Positions 28,486-39,219 are shown, numbered from the stretch's first letter. The stretch is 64,000 bases of DNA from Gammaproteobacteria bacterium (GCA_021731145.1 JAKFXX010000032.1:16597-80596), one strand, 5' to 3'. Notes: generated from the sequence alone by a model not told the origin. Numbers and translations are program-made.

Positions 28486-29454
28486 TTAATACTTAATCAA
28501 TGCCGATCCCCAAGTGAACCCTGCACCAAAGGCCTCCAGCAATAGCGTATCACCGCGCTGGATGCGGCCATCCCGCACCGCAACATCAAGCGCGAGCGGC
28601 ACCGAGGCCGCCGAGGTGTTGCCATGCTCACCCACAGTGACAATCACCCGCTCCATGGGCATTTTCAGCTTTTTAGCGGTGGCTTCGATGATACGAATAT
28701 TCGCCTGATGCGGCACCAGCCAATCCACGTCGGACTTTTCGAGCTGATTAGCCGCCAGCGTCTCATCCACAATACGCCCCAGGGTATTCACGGCGACCTT
28801 GAAAACCTCGTTACCCTGCATCTTGACGTACTGGCTACCCTGTTGAACGTTTTCAAAACCTTGCGAGATGCCGTAGGGAATGGTCAGCAGGTTTTCGTAG
28901 ATGCCATCGGAATGTAAATGCGTTGACAGGATACCCGGCGTATCGCTGGCGCCGAGCACTACTGCGCCGGCGCCATCACCGAACAGCACGCAGGTGCCAC
29001 GGTCGGTCCAGTCAACGACGCGCGACATGGTTTCCGCGCCCACTACCAGGACATTGCGCGCACTACCAGAACGGATAAACTTGTCCGCAACATCCAAGGC
29101 ATAGATGAAGCCAGTGCAGGCGGCCTGAAGATCAAAAGCCGCCGGACCGTGGATATCCAGACGCCGCTGGAGCAGACAGGCAGTGCTGGGAAATATCCGA
29201 TCCGGGGTGGTGGTTGCCACTACAATGAGATCGATATCGGAGGCCTGAATGCCCGCCGCTTCAATAGCGCGCCGCGCAGCGACTTCGCTCATGTCGCAAG
29301 TCGTTTCACCGGGGGCCGCGATGTGACGCTTGTGGATGCCGGTACGCTCCACGATCCACTGATCCGTGGTATCGACCATCTTTTCAATATCGGCGTTGGT
29401 CAACACCTTTTCAGGCAGGTAACTGCCGGTGCCGATGATGCGCGAATATTTCAA
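28486..29454 (-). CDS. fabH: 3-oxoacyl-ACP synthase III
   Basis: Starts fatty-acid synthesis by condensing acetyl-CoA with malonyl-ACP. 322 residues. Catalytic Cys in [12 protein letters not shown], His in VPHQANIRI and Asn in [14 protein letters not shown]. The ATG overlaps the plsX stop by 4 bases, so the two are translationally coupled. Confidence 0.97.
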   Translation of the reverse strand: MKYSRIIGTGSYLPEKVLTNADIEKMVDTTDQWIVERTGIHKRHIAAPGETTCDMSEVAARRAIEAAGIQASDIDLIVVATTTPDRIFPSTACLLQRRLDIHGPAAFDLQAACTGFIYALDVADKFIRSGSARNVLVVGAETMSRVVDWTDRGTCVLFGDGAGAVVLGASDTPGILSTHLHSDGIYENLLTIPYGISQGFENVQQGSQYVKMQGNEVFKVAVNTLGRIVDETLAANQLEKSDVDWLVPHQANIRIIEATAKKLKMPMERVIVTVGEHGNTSAASVPLALDVAVRDGRIQRGDTLLLEAFGAGFTWGSALIKY

Positions 29455-30473
29455 CTTGCACGCCTCTCTGTCAGGAAGGATTCCAGTTGCTTTCTGATGC
29501 GTTGCGGCACGTCCTTTTTGACTTCGATCACCGCCTCCTTGATGGCGTTGGCGAACGAAAATGCGTCTGCACTGCCGTGACTTTTGATGACTATCCCCTG
29601 CAATCCCACCAGACTTGCGCCGTTATACTGGCGGGGATCAATTTTGGCGCGAAACGCCTTCAATACCGGCATCGCCACCAATGCCACCGACCGGGTAAAG
29701 ATCGAACGCTTGAATTCCTGCTTCATGTAGTGGCTGATCATTTTCGCCACGCCTTCGCTGGTTTTCAGCGCGACATTACCAATAAAACCATCACACACCA
29801 CGACATCGACGCTGCCTTTATAGATGTCATCGCCTTCGACGAACCCCACATAATGGATGTCGCTGGCGGCGAGCATGCGCGCGGCCTCCTTGACCGTCTC
29901 GTTGCCCTTGATCTCTTCCTCGCCGATATTGAGAAGGCCGACCCGCGGGCGCTCGATGTTATCCACCGCGCTGGTCAACACCGACCCCATCACGGCAAAC
30001 TGGAATAAATGCTCGGCAGTCGAATCCACATTCGCGCCCAGATCAAGCATATGGGTGTGCCCCGTCATGGTCGGCAAGGCAGAGATAATGGCGGGCCGGT
30101 CGATACCAGGCAAGGTTTTCAGCACATAACGGGCGGTGGCCATCAATGCACCCGTGTTGCCAGCGCTGACGCAGGCCTGGGCGCGGCCAGCCTTGACCAG
30201 ATCAATGGCAACACGCATCGATGAATCCTTCTTCCCACGCAATGCCTGGGAAGGCGGCTCATGCATTTCAACACATTGAGAGGCGTGCTGGATCTGCAAC
30301 CGGTCACTGGTCTGCACGCGATGCGCCAGCAGTTCCCTGGCAAGGACATCCTGATCGCCCACCAGGATCAGCGTGAGATCAGGCTGCTCGGCAAGCACAC
30401 TCAGGGCGGCGGGTACAACAACATGGGGGCCATGATCGCCCCCCATGGCATCCAGCGCGAGAGTAAGACCCAA
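29451..30473 (-). CDS. plsX: Phosphate acyltransferase
   Basis: Makes acyl-phosphate from acyl-ACP for phospholipid synthesis. 340 residues beginning [32 protein letters not shown] and [14 protein letters not shown] are PlsX signatures. It stands between rpmF and fabH, the standard gammaproteobacterial order, and overlaps fabH by 4 bases. Confidence 0.96.
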   Translation of the reverse strand: MGLTLALDAMGGDHGPHVVVPAALSVLAEQPDLTLILVGDQDVLARELLAHRVQTSDRLQIQHASQCVEMHEPPSQALRGKKDSSMRVAIDLVKAGRAQACVSAGNTGALMATARYVLKTLPGIDRPAIISALPTMTGHTHMLDLGANVDSTAEHLFQFAVMGSVLTSAVDNIERPRVGLLNIGEEEIKGNETVKEAARMLAASDIHYVGFVEGDDIYKGSVDVVVCDGFIGNVALKTSEGVAKMISHYMKQEFKRSIFTRSVALVAMPVLKAFRAKIDPRQYNGASLVGLQGIVIKSHGSADAFSFANAIKEAVIEVKKDVPQRIRKQLESFLTERRAS

Positions 30474-30476
30474 GTC

Positions 30477-30656
30477 TTACTCGCCCTTGGTGTTAAGAAT
30501 CTTGCGACCGCGGTAATAACCGTCCGGGCTGATGTGATGGCGCAAATGGGTTTCACCCGTGGCGGGCTCAACCGACAGTGTGGCCGAGGTCAGCGCGTCA
30601 TGGGACCTGCGCATGCCACGCTTGGAGGGGGTTTTACGGTTCTGCTGTACGGCCAT
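30477..30656 (-). CDS. rpmF: 50S ribosomal protein L32
   Basis: A 59-residue basic protein, [20 protein letters not shown] at the start and [15 protein letters not shown] at the end, which is the L32 pattern. The Cys pairs found in zinc-binding L32 variants are absent, as in the zinc-independent form. It lies between yceD and plsX with 3 bases to the plsX start, the conserved order that couples ribosome and lipid gene expression. Confidence 0.96.
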   Translation of the reverse strand: MAVQQNRKTPSKRGMRRSHDALTSATLSVEPATGETHLRHHISPDGYYRGRKILNTKGE

Positions 30657-30722
30657 TGTTCATACTCCTGCTATAGATTAAAGCGTTTACAAATCATTTT
30701 GAGCAGCCGGTTAGGGCCACCT

Positions 30723-31244
30723 TTACGTCTTCTTCAGTTGAGCCAGCACTGCAAACGGGTTTTTCTTGCCTTCCTGGGCTGGTTCCTCTTGCTCTTCTTC
30801 AAGGATACGTTCTCGCCAAGCCGGGCACTGCTGTTCAGGGTGTATGGGCGCCACTGGCAAGACCAACAGCAGCTCATCTTCAATCATTTCTTTCAGGGAA
30901 ACTGGCTCCGCACCCACAACCAACGGCTCATAAGCGCTTGGCAAACGCTCGGCTTCCTGCATCGACACCACCACACCCAGCGCCACCTGCGCTTCCAGCG
31001 GCAGCTCCATTGGCTGCATACAACGCTGGCAAATAACATCCAACTGCGTGCTCAGGGAGCCGTGTACACAACGAATCCCTTCCATATCCACGCTAAACGC
31101 CAGATCGAAATCCACCACACCTTGCGTCGAACGCAATGAAGGCGCAAGCCGCGCCATGCCTGACACAGCCACCTGCCCCTGCAACACCGCACGGGCATCA
31201 GCAAGGCGCAAAGGATCTATATATTCGGGCAGCGGACTGGACAT
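30723..31244 (-). CDS. yceD: YceD family protein (DUF177), 23S rRNA accumulation factor
   Basis: 173 residues. Shows the DUF177 signature: a central LDVICQRCMQPMELPL segment with the Cys pair, followed by an acidic region (EMIEDELLLVLPVAPIHPE) and the C-terminal KKNPFAVLAQLKK motif. YceD homologues are reported to be needed for normal 23S rRNA accumulation. First gene of the rpmF-plsX-fab set, divergent from the pyruvate carboxylase genes. Confidence 0.92.
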   Translation of the reverse strand: MSSPLPEYIDPLRLADARAVLQGQVAVSGMARLAPSLRSTQGVVDFDLAFSVDMEGIRCVHGSLSTQLDVICQRCMQPMELPLEAQVALGVVVSMQEAERLPSAYEPLVVGAEPVSLKEMIEDELLLVLPVAPIHPEQQCPAWRERILEEEQEEPAQEGKKNPFAVLAQLKKT

Positions 31245-31420
31245 AAGCCGGACATTTTACAACCGGCAGACACCTCCTGTCAAAAATGCCTGACAAATCC
31301 AACCCTTCCAATTGGGCGGCCTTGACTACAGCGATTGATTCCCGTAGAAGTCGATAACTAAAGAAAGCAGGGCGCAGGCCGATCCCCTGATACGACACAA
31401 CCAACCCGCGAGGCAGCCGC

Positions 31421-32854
31421 TTGATCAAGAAAGTGTTGATCGCCAACCGTGGCGAAATCGCCGTGCGCATTGTGCGCGCATGCGCGGAGATGGGAATCAA
31501 ATCGGTGGCGATTTATACCGATGCCGACCGCCATGCCCTGCACGTCAAGAAGGCCGACGAAGCTTATAATATCGGCCCCGAGTCGGTCGCCGGCTACTTG
31601 AATGCCCACCGCATCGCCAATCTGGCGGTGGCTACCGGCTGTGACGCGCTGCATCCCGGCTATGGCTTTCTGTCGGAAAACCCCGAACTGGCCGAGATTT
31701 GCGCGCGCCGCAATATCCGCTTTATCGGCCCCTCCGCCGACGTGATCCGCCACATGGGCGACAAAATCGCCGCGCGCCAGTCCATGATTACTGCTGGCAT
31801 TCCAGTCATACCAGGCAGTGAAGGCAATCTTAGCGGCATTGACGAGGCGCTGGCGCGTGCCGCTGAATTCGGTTACCCGGTAATGCTCAAGGCCACCTCG
31901 GGCGGCGGGGGGCGCGGTATCCGGCGCTGCGAAAACGACGAGGATCTGAGAAAAAACTATGACCGCGTGATCTCCGAAGCTACCAAGGCGTTCGGCAGCG
32001 CGGAGATATTCCTGGAAAAGTGCATCGTCAATCCGCGCCACATCGAAATGCAGGTGCTGGGCGACCACCACGGCAATGTGATTCACCTGTTCGAGCGCGA
32101 CTGCTCGATCCAGCGCCGCCACCAGAAACTGATCGAGATAGCCCCGTCGCCACAGCTTACCGATGAGCAACGCGCCTTTTTGGGCGAGCTCGCCGTGCGC
32201 GCCGCACAAGCCGTCGGCTACCAGAATGCCGGAACCGTGGAATTCTTGCTGGATGCCGGGGGAAATTTCTATTTCATGGAAATGAATACCCGCTTGCAGG
32301 TGGAGCACACGGTCACGGAGCAGATTACCGGCATCGATATTGTGCGCGAACAGATCCGCATCGCGGCGGGACTGCGGCTGCGCTACCGGCAGGATGAGGT
32401 GCAGCGCCGCGGCTACGCGATGGAATTCCGCATCAATGCGGAAGACCCAAAAAACGGTTTCCTGCCCAGCTTCGGGCGTATTACCCGCTATTTTGCGCCC
32501 GGCGGCCCCGGCGTGCGCACCGATGGCGCGATATACACCGGCTATGAAATACCGCCCTATTATGATTCACTGTGCGTAAAACTGACGGTGTGGGCATTGA
32601 CCTGGGATGAGGTGCTGGACCGTGCCAACCGCGCCCTGCAGGACATTGGCGTGTATGGCATCAAGACCACTATCCCTTACCATCTGGAAATCATTCGCTC
32701 ACCAGAGTTCCAGAACGCCACATTTGACACCAGTTTCGTGGAAAACCATCCCGAACTGATAAACTATTCCGTGCGCCGTCCGCCGCGCGAATTGGCCGCC
32801 GTGATTGCCGCCGCCATATACGCGCACATGGCCACGGCCAACGCCCACTCTTAA
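31421..32854 (+). CDS. pycA: Pyruvate carboxylase subunit A (biotin carboxylase)
   Basis: ATP-dependent carboxylation of the biotin on its partner subunit. 477 residues with an ATP-grasp fold: KVLIANRGEIAVRIVRACAE, the glycine-rich loop KATSGGGGRGIR, the ERDCSIQRRHQKLIE block, and EMNTRLQVEHTVTE with the catalytic Glu and Arg. The start is TTG, with GAGG 7 bases upstream, and the protein then begins exactly at the expected MIKKVLIANRGE. AccC is the closest alternative, but the partner 11 bases downstream is a carboxyltransferase with its own biotinyl domain. Confidence 0.88.
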   Translation: MIKKVLIANRGEIAVRIVRACAEMGIKSVAIYTDADRHALHVKKADEAYNIGPESVAGYLNAHRIANLAVATGCDALHPGYGFLSENPELAEICARRNIRFIGPSADVIRHMGDKIAARQSMITAGIPVIPGSEGNLSGIDEALARAAEFGYPVMLKATSGGGGRGIRRCENDEDLRKNYDRVISEATKAFGSAEIFLEKCIVNPRHIEMQVLGDHHGNVIHLFERDCSIQRRHQKLIEIAPSPQLTDEQRAFLGELAVRAAQAVGYQNAGTVEFLLDAGGNFYFMEMNTRLQVEHTVTEQITGIDIVREQIRIAAGLRLRYRQDEVQRRGYAMEFRINAEDPKNGFLPSFGRITRYFAPGGPGVRTDGAIYTGYEIPPYYDSLCVKLTVWALTWDEVLDRANRALQDIGVYGIKTTIPYHLEIIRSPEFQNATFDTSFVENHPELINYSVRRPPRELAAVIAAAIYAHMATANAHS

Positions 32855-32865
32855 CCCAGCAGCGA

Positions 32866-34686
32866 GTGCCTGACATGTCCCGCGTCTACATCACCGACAC
32901 CATACTGCGCGATGCACATCAATCCCTGATTGCCACCCGGATGCGCACCGAGGATATGCTGCCGGTCTGCGCCAAGCTGGATCAGGCGGGCTTCTGGTCG
33001 CTCGAGGTCTGGGGAGGCGCAACGTTCGATGCCTGCCTGCGCTTCCTCAAGGAAGATCCGTGGGAGCGCCTGAAAAAACTCAGGGCAGCGTTGCCCAACA
33101 CGCGGCTGCAAATGCTGTTGCGCGGACAAAACCTACTTGGCTACCGCCATTATTCCGATGATGTGGTGCGCGCCTTCGTGCAGCGTGCCGCTACCGATGG
33201 TATCGACGTGTTCCGCATCTTCGATGCGCTCAACGACACCCGCAATCTGCGCGTGTCCATCGAATCCGTTAAGGCCGCAGGCAAACACGCCCAAGGTACG
33301 ATGTGCTATACCACCAGCCCCGTGCATAGCACCCCCAAATTCGTTGAGATGGCGCGCGAACTGCAAGCGATGGGCTGCGACAGCATTGCCATCAAGGATA
33401 TGGCCGGATTGCTCACGCCGATGGTCACCGCGGAATTGGTGCGCCACCTGGTCAACGCGGTAAAAATCCCGGTTCATTTACATTCCCATGCCACTTCTGG
33501 CCTGGCAAGCATGTGTCAGTTAAAGGCGGTTGAAAACGGCTGCCGCCACATCGACACTGCAATTTCCAGCTTTTCCGGCGGCACCAGCCACCCGCCCACC
33601 GAGAGCATGGTCGCGGCGCTGCGAGGCACACAATACGACACTGGCCTCAATCTCGAACTGTTGCAAGAGATTGGTTTTTATTTTTACGATGTGCGCAAGA
33701 AATACCAGCGCTTCGAAAGCGAGTACACGGGCATCGACACGCGCGTTCAGGTCAACCAGATCCCCGGCGGCATGATCTCCAACCTCGCCAACCAGTTGCG
33801 CGAACAAGGCGCACTGGACCGCATGAATGAGGTGTTGGCGGAAATTCCACAGGTGCGCGAAGATCTGGGATTCCCTCCCCTGGTGACGCCCACATCGCAA
33901 ATTGTTGGCACGCAAGCCCTGCTCAATGTTTTGGCGGGCGCGCGTTACAAGACCATCACTAATGAGGTAAAATTTTACTTGCAGGGCCGTTACGGCAAGA
34001 CGCCGGGGGTGGTAAACACCATCGTGCGCCAGCAGGCTATTGGCAATGAAGAAGTCATCGATTGCCGTCCCGCAGATCTGCTCAAGGATGAAATGGAAAC
34101 CCTGCGTGACGACATCGGCACTCTTGCAACGTCCGAAGAAGACGTATTGAGTTACGCCATGTTCCCGGAAATCGCCCGCACGTTTCTCGAACAGCGCGCC
34201 TCGGGTACACTCGTACCCGAACCGCTGGAAGTAGCCAGCGACGGCGCCGCCATACGGGGCGCAACGCCTTTGGAATTCAACGTCACCCTGCATGGCGAAA
34301 CCTACCACATTCATGTAACAGGCAGCGGCCACCAGGAGCAGAACCGGCGGCCCTTCTATGTCTCTGTAGATGGTTTGCCTGAAGAGATTATTGTTGAAAC
34401 GCTGCAGGAACTCGCTACCGAGCCTGCAAAACAAACCACAGGCAAAGGCAGCAGGCGGACGCGCGCGCAGGCACCTGGGCATGTCACCACGTCCATGCCG
34501 GGCACTATTGTCGAAGTCCTGGTGAAGCTGGGAGACACCGTGAAGGCGGGCGATCCGGTGCTGGTGACCGAAGCCATGAAGATGGAAACTGAAGTGCAAG
34601 CGCCGATTGCCGGAAAGGTAATCGCTGTAAATGTGCGCAAAGGCGATAACGTTAACCCCGACGAGGCACTGATTGAAATCGGCTGA
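32866..34686 (+). CDS. pycB: Pyruvate carboxylase subunit B (oxaloacetate decarboxylase alpha-like)
   Basis: 606 residues. An N-terminal HMGL-like carboxyltransferase TIM barrel (ITDTILRDAHQSLIATRMRT, GGATFDACLRFL, HLHSHATSGLA, metal-binding HSH), a conserved PycB domain, a linker rich in Lys and Thr near residue 525, and a C-terminal biotinyl domain with the target Lys in TEAMKMETEVQAP. OadB and OadG membrane and gamma subunits are absent, so anaplerotic carboxylation with the adjacent subunit A is more likely than a sodium-pumping decarboxylase. Confidence 0.88.
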   Translation: MPDMSRVYITDTILRDAHQSLIATRMRTEDMLPVCAKLDQAGFWSLEVWGGATFDACLRFLKEDPWERLKKLRAALPNTRLQMLLRGQNLLGYRHYSDDVVRAFVQRAATDGIDVFRIFDALNDTRNLRVSIESVKAAGKHAQGTMCYTTSPVHSTPKFVEMARELQAMGCDSIAIKDMAGLLTPMVTAELVRHLVNAVKIPVHLHSHATSGLASMCQLKAVENGCRHIDTAISSFSGGTSHPPTESMVAALRGTQYDTGLNLELLQEIGFYFYDVRKKYQRFESEYTGIDTRVQVNQIPGGMISNLANQLREQGALDRMNEVLAEIPQVREDLGFPPLVTPTSQIVGTQALLNVLAGARYKTITNEVKFYLQGRYGKTPGVVNTIVRQQAIGNEEVIDCRPADLLKDEMETLRDDIGTLATSEEDVLSYAMFPEIARTFLEQRASGTLVPEPLEVASDGAAIRGATPLEFNVTLHGETYHIHVTGSGHQEQNRRPFYVSVDGLPEEIIVETLQELATEPAKQTTGKGSRRTRAQAPGHVTTSMPGTIVEVLVKLGDTVKAGDPVLVTEAMKMETEVQAPIAGKVIAVNVRKGDNVNPDEALIEIG

Positions 34687-35284
34687 ACATAATAATGGAC
34701 ACAAGCGGCAGCAGTTGATCCTGGCTTCTTCCTCCCCTTTCAGAAAAGAGTTGCTGCATCGGCTGGGCTTGCCCTTCAACGCCATCCCACCGCAAGCCGA
34801 TGAAACACCGCTCCCCGGTGAATCACCGGAAAGTCTTGTGGCACGCCTCGCTGGCGCCAAGGCACACGCAATAGCGCAACAACACACCGATGCGCTGATC
34901 ATCGGTTCTGATCAGGTAGCGGTGCTCGACGGTGAAACTCTGGGAAAACCGGGTAATCATGACAATGCTGCAAAACAACTCGCCAACGCCTCCGGCAAAC
35001 GCGTGGAATTTCTGACCGGATTGTGTCTACTCAATAGCGCCACCCGGCGCATGCAGGTGGATGTCATCCCCTTCGCCGTTGTGTTTCGTGTACTGAGTGC
35101 AGCGCAGATCGAAAACTATCTGCGGCACGAGCAGCCGTATAATTGCGCGGGTTCATTCAAATCGGAAGGCTTGGGCATTGCGCTCTTTGACAAGCTGGAA
35201 GGCGAAGACCCTACCGCGCTCATCGGCCTGCCATTGATTAGCCTGGTGCGGATGCTGGAACATGAAGGTGTAAGAGTTATTTAA
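34673..35284 (+). CDS. Maf-family nucleotide pyrophosphatase (YceF type)
   Basis: Hydrolyses non-canonical nucleotides such as 7-methyl-GTP. Motifs: ILASSSPFRKELLHRLGL, IIGSDQVAVLDGETLGKPG and CAGSFKSEGLGIALFD, which resemble the YceF subgroup. The frame opens with TTG at 34673, overlapping pycB by 14 bases; a second TTG at 34715 would give MILASSSPFRKE, the more usual family start. The true start is uncertain. Confidence 0.88.
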   Translation: MKSAEHNNGHKRQQLILASSSPFRKELLHRLGLPFNAIPPQADETPLPGESPESLVARLAGAKAHAIAQQHTDALIIGSDQVAVLDGETLGKPGNHDNAAKQLANASGKRVEFLTGLCLLNSATRRMQVDVIPFAVVFRVLSAAQIENYLRHEQPYNCAGSFKSEGLGIALFDKLEGEDPTALIGLPLISLVRMLEHEGVRVI

Positions 35285-35324
35285 GTTTTTACGTTTAGAC
35301 GCAAACGCGCAAAGATAATATTCA

Positions 35325-36215
35325 ATGAAGGTTCTTTCAAAATGGCTCTGGCGCGGCTTTGTCCTCGCCATGCTCGCAGCACTGCTTTACCAAGGCTGGA
35401 CCTACTGGCAAGTAACACGTCTCGACACCCACAACCCTGAAGACACCGCGCTGATGCGCGGGCGCCTGGCGGAAATGGAAGCGGAATCAAAGCCAGCCCA
35501 CATTGACTATCGCTGGGTGCCGATGCCGCGCATCTCACGCTATCTGCAACGTGCCATCATCGCCTCGGAAGACGCCACCTTTTACAGTCACGAAGGTTTC
35601 GACTGGGAAGGCATCAAGGTCGCCGCGGAAAAGAACATCAAACAGGGCAAGGTCGTCGCAGGCGGCAGCACTATCACCCAACAGCTCGCCAAGAACCTGT
35701 TCCTCTCCACCCAGCGCACCCCGTGGCGCAAGGGACAAGAGGCTATCATCACGGTGATGCTGGAAAAAAGCCTGAGCAAGCAGCGCATTTTCGAAATTTA
35801 CCTGAACGTGATCGAATGGGGCAATGGCATATTCGGCGCGGAGGCTGCGGCCCACCACTACTTCGGCAAGGCCGCCGCGAAACTGACGCCCCGCGAAGCG
35901 GCGTGGCTCGCCGCCATTGTACCCAATCCGCGCTATTACGATACCCACCGCAACGCGCGTCGTGCAACACGCAAGACCAGGATCATCCTGGCACGTATGG
36001 CAATACGTTACGGCCGCGACTTCAACGCCGCGCCACGCCTCATCGCACCACCTGCGAAACCCGCGCCGGAACTCGACATGCCGAAGGAAACCGAGCCATC
36101 GGTGGAGCCGGAAACAGCATCCACACCCACGGGCAATATGGAGACGAGCGAGACACAAGCCGCACCGCCCCCGGACAATAGTGCCCCACCGCCTCCAGTA
36201 GCACCAGGCAATTGA
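35325..36215 (+). CDS. mtgA: Monofunctional peptidoglycan glycosyltransferase
   Basis: Polymerises lipid II into glycan strands at the inner membrane. One N-terminal TM (FVLAMLAALLYQGWTYW), then the GT51 domain with AIIASEDATFYSHEGFDWEG (catalytic Glu), GGSTITQQLAKNLFLS, the EAIITVMLEKSLSKQRIFEI block and NVIEWGNGIFGAEAA. The last 65 residues are a Pro/Glu/Thr-rich low-complexity tail (PPPDNSAPPPPVAPGN) that is longer than in typical MtgA. It follows maf by 40 bases. Confidence 0.94.
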   Translation: MKVLSKWLWRGFVLAMLAALLYQGWTYWQVTRLDTHNPEDTALMRGRLAEMEAESKPAHIDYRWVPMPRISRYLQRAIIASEDATFYSHEGFDWEGIKVAAEKNIKQGKVVAGGSTITQQLAKNLFLSTQRTPWRKGQEAIITVMLEKSLSKQRIFEIYLNVIEWGNGIFGAEAAAHHYFGKAAAKLTPREAAWLAAIVPNPRYYDTHRNARRATRKTRIILARMAIRYGRDFNAAPRLIAPPAKPAPELDMPKETEPSVEPETASTPTGNMETSETQAAPPPDNSAPPPPVAPGN

Positions 36216-36454
36216 GCCTGTGCGCGGACTCGTGGGTGTTGGTTGCATTCATACGTTGCTGGTCATCCTCAATGCCATCATGAAACCGGGAAAAGCATGG
36301 AAGCCCCGCCATTTGAAAACAAACAATGCTTGTCCCGTAAGCGGGGCAAGGGTGTATATTAATTCTCTGTTTGAAATGTGTGGTATGAAGAGCAACAACG
36401 CTCAGACAATCCAAAAAATAATCCCTTTGCTTTTCGTTACCAAAAAAGTCATGT

Positions 36455-39010
36455 ATGCCCGCCTCCTCCTTGCCTATCGAGTCAACCCTCCCCGAGCTGC
36501 GCACCGCGCTTGCAGCCCATCCTGCGGTAGTGCTGCAAGCCCCTCCCGGCGCGGGCAAAACCACGCTGGTGCCGCTCGCGCTCCTGCATGAATCCTGGCT
36601 GCAAGGCCGCTCGATCGTGATGCTGGAGCCGCGTCGTCTTGCGGCGCGGGCGGCGGCGGCGCGCATGGCGGATCTGCTGGGCGAGAAGGTGGGACAGACG
36701 GTGGGATACCGCATCCGTTTCGACAGCCAGATTTCGCGCCAAACGCGTATCGAGGTACTCACCGAGGGCATCCTCACCCGCCGTTTGCAAAGCGATCCGG
36801 CGCTGGAGGGCGTAGGGCTGGTGATCTTCGATGAATTCCACGAGCGTAACCTCAATGCCGATCTCGCGCTGGCGCTGTGCATCGACAGCCAGCGCGGCCT
36901 GCGCGACGACTTGAAAGTGCTGGTGATGTCGGCCACGCTGGATACTGAAGGCGTCGCCAGACTGCTGAATAATGCACCGATCATCACCAGCATGGGGCGC
37001 AGCTTTCCGGTGACTATCAGCTACCTGCCGCGCGATCCGGAAAACAGAGCGCCCGAGACCGTGGCCGCCGCAGTGCGCCGTGCCTTGAACGAACAACAAG
37101 GCGATGTGCTGGCCTTTCTTCCCGGTGGCGGCGAGATCCGGCGCACACAGCGATTATTGGAAGCCGATCCCGCCTGCGCAGAGATCAGTATCCATCCCCT
37201 CTATGGCGACCTGCCGAAAGAGGCGCAAGACCGGGCGATCCGGCCTGATTCCAGCGGGCGGCGCAAAGTGGTACTGGCCACCTCCATCGCCGAGACCAGC
37301 CTGACTATCGAAGGCATCGTAAGCGTAGTGGATAGCGGTTTCGCGCGTGTACCGCGTTTCGACCCGAACAGCGGCCTAACGAGACTCGACACGGTGCGCG
37401 TGTCGCGCGCGTCAGCCGAACAACGCGCCGGACGCGCCGGGCGTCTCGGGCCAGGACATTGCTACCGGCTATGGAGCGAATCCACCCAGCGCGGCCTGCA
37501 AGCCCAGACCATACCGGAGATACGCGCCGCCGACCTCGCCCCGCTGGCGCTGGATCTTGCTCAATGGGGGGTGCGTAATACGGCGGACCTGGCGTGGCTG
37601 GACCCACCCCCGCCCGGCGCGCTGGCCCAGGCGCGGCAGTTGCTCATCGAGCTGGGCGCGCTGGATGACAAGGGCTTGATCACCCCCTCCGGCCAGGCAA
37701 TGGCCGCGCTGCCCGCGCACCCACGCCTCGCTCACCTGCTGCTGGAGGGCAACAAGCTGGGATTAGGCGCGCTGGCCTGCGATATCTCGGCGCTACTTGC
37801 CGAACGCGACATACTCATCAGCGAGAACCAGAGCCGTAAACGCACCTGCGACCTGCTGGAGCGCGTCGAAGCGATAATGGCATTCCGCAAACGCGGCAGG
37901 GCCGGTGCGCAATCCTACGGGGCAGACCCTTACGCCTGCGAACGTATCGAACAGGCGGCCAGCCAGTGGCGGCGACTACTGAATATCAAACAACCCCCGG
38001 CGCCGTCCAGCGACGAAGAGGTAGGCCTGCTATTGGCTCTCGCCTATCCGGACCGCATCGCCGCGCAGCGCGAAGCCAACACCGGGCGCTACCTGCTCGC
38101 CAATGGCCGTGGCGCACGCCTGGCGTGTGAAGATCATCTGATCAAGCACACCTACCTGGTAGCCGCGCAGATGGATGCGGGAAAAGCGCACCGTGAAGGT
38201 GGCAATGCCGAAGGCGTGATCTACCTCGCCGCGCCTGTCACTGCGCAGGCGTTGCGCAAACACTTGGCGGGACGAATACAAGCACAAGACGTAGTGCGCT
38301 GGGACAGCCAGCAGCAAGCCATCATCGCGCGGCGCGAAGAACGGATTGGAGAAATCATGCTAGCCAGCCAACCGCTGGCAAAAGCCAGCCCAGAGGCGTT
38401 ACGCAAAGCCATGCTTGAAGGCGTGCGCCGTCTCGGGCTGGAGGCATTGCCATGGACGCGCGAGTCCCGTGAATGGCAGGCGCGCGTGTTATCGCTGCGC
38501 CACTGGTGCCCGGAGGACGACTGGCCGGATATAAGCGATGAGCATCTTGCGGCGACACTGGAAGATTGGTTGGAGCCATACCTCGACGGCATCACCCGCC
38601 GCGACCACCTGACCCGCCTCGACCTGTTGGCAATCTTGCAAAACACCCTGGACTGGACGCAGCGCACTCGCCTCGACGAAGGCGCGCCCACCCACCTCAC
38701 CGTGCCCAGCGGATCGCGGCTACGTCTGCAATATACCCCCGGCGAGTCACCGGTGTTGGCGGTGAAACTGCAAGAAATGTTCGGCCTCGCCGACACACCG
38801 CGCGTGGCCTGGGGACGCGTGCCAGTGACCCTCCACCTGCTCTCCCCCGCACAAAACCCTATCCAGGTAACGCAAGACCTGCGCGGCTTCTGGGAACGCA
38901 CCTACGCCGAAGTAAAAAAAGAACTCAAAGGCCGCTACCCCAAACACCCCTGGCCGGATGACCCGTGGAACGCCGAACCTACGGCACGCCGGAAACCCAG
39001 GCCACGCTGA
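36455..39010 (+). CDS. hrpB: ATP-dependent helicase HrpB
   Basis: DEAH-type RNA/DNA helicase. 851 residues. Walker A is APPGAGKTTLVPLALL, motif II DEFHERN, motif III SATLD, then ATSIAETSLTIEGI and motif VI QRAGRAGR in the second RecA domain, followed by the HrpB-specific C-terminal region ending GRYPKHPWPDDPWNAEP. The cellular role is not well defined. Preceded by about 240 bases in which I see no gene. Confidence 0.95.
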   Translation: MPASSLPIESTLPELRTALAAHPAVVLQAPPGAGKTTLVPLALLHESWLQGRSIVMLEPRRLAARAAAARMADLLGEKVGQTVGYRIRFDSQISRQTRIEVLTEGILTRRLQSDPALEGVGLVIFDEFHERNLNADLALALCIDSQRGLRDDLKVLVMSATLDTEGVARLLNNAPIITSMGRSFPVTISYLPRDPENRAPETVAAAVRRALNEQQGDVLAFLPGGGEIRRTQRLLEADPACAEISIHPLYGDLPKEAQDRAIRPDSSGRRKVVLATSIAETSLTIEGIVSVVDSGFARVPRFDPNSGLTRLDTVRVSRASAEQRAGRAGRLGPGHCYRLWSESTQRGLQAQTIPEIRAADLAPLALDLAQWGVRNTADLAWLDPPPPGALAQARQLLIELGALDDKGLITPSGQAMAALPAHPRLAHLLLEGNKLGLGALACDISALLAERDILISENQSRKRTCDLLERVEAIMAFRKRGRAGAQSYGADPYACERIEQAASQWRRLLNIKQPPAPSSDEEVGLLLALAYPDRIAAQREANTGRYLLANGRGARLACEDHLIKHTYLVAAQMDAGKAHREGGNAEGVIYLAAPVTAQALRKHLAGRIQAQDVVRWDSQQQAIIARREERIGEIMLASQPLAKASPEALRKAMLEGVRRLGLEALPWTRESREWQARVLSLRHWCPEDDWPDISDEHLAATLEDWLEPYLDGITRRDHLTRLDLLAILQNTLDWTQRTRLDEGAPTHLTVPSGSRLRLQYTPGESPVLAVKLQEMFGLADTPRVAWGRVPVTLHLLSPAQNPIQVTQDLRGFWERTYAEVKKELKGRYPKHPWPDDPWNAEPTARRKPRPR

Positions 39011-39130
39011 AAAACTTAATCACAACAAAATAGCCGATGCTGTAATGCTTCACCTCGGATTTTCGCGCGTACTTGCTTCAGGCAATGCAGGGGAATTTTG
39101 CGTGGCAGGCATGTCGTTGGAAATGGCGCG

Positions 39131-39219
39131 CTAAAAACACAACGGAGACAGATGAAAACGAATTGAACTGATTTCTAATGAGGTTTATAGTCGGAATCAA
39201 TTTCACACACCGCCCTCAT
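39131..39219 (+). promoter_or_regulatory. Upstream sequence duplicated ahead of two exported-protein genes (copy 1)
   Basis: This stretch (including ATAGTCGGAATCAATTTCAC) is closely similar to 41360-41445. Each copy precedes a gene for an exported protein, the lipoprotein here and the PEP-CTERM lipase there. It may contain a shared promoter, or be a repeat without function. No clear -10/-35 or -24/-12 pair was found. Confidence 0.45.

Noticed and set aside
32866..34686. Sodium-pumping oxaloacetate decarboxylase alpha subunit
   Set aside because: Domain order is shared, but no oadB or oadG gene is present and a biotin carboxylase gene precedes it, which favours two-subunit pyruvate carboxylase.
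33520..34902. Long open frame (460 codons) antisense to pycB and maf
   Set aside because: Both sense genes carry complete catalytic motifs. The antisense frame has no ribosome-binding site or recognisable domain.
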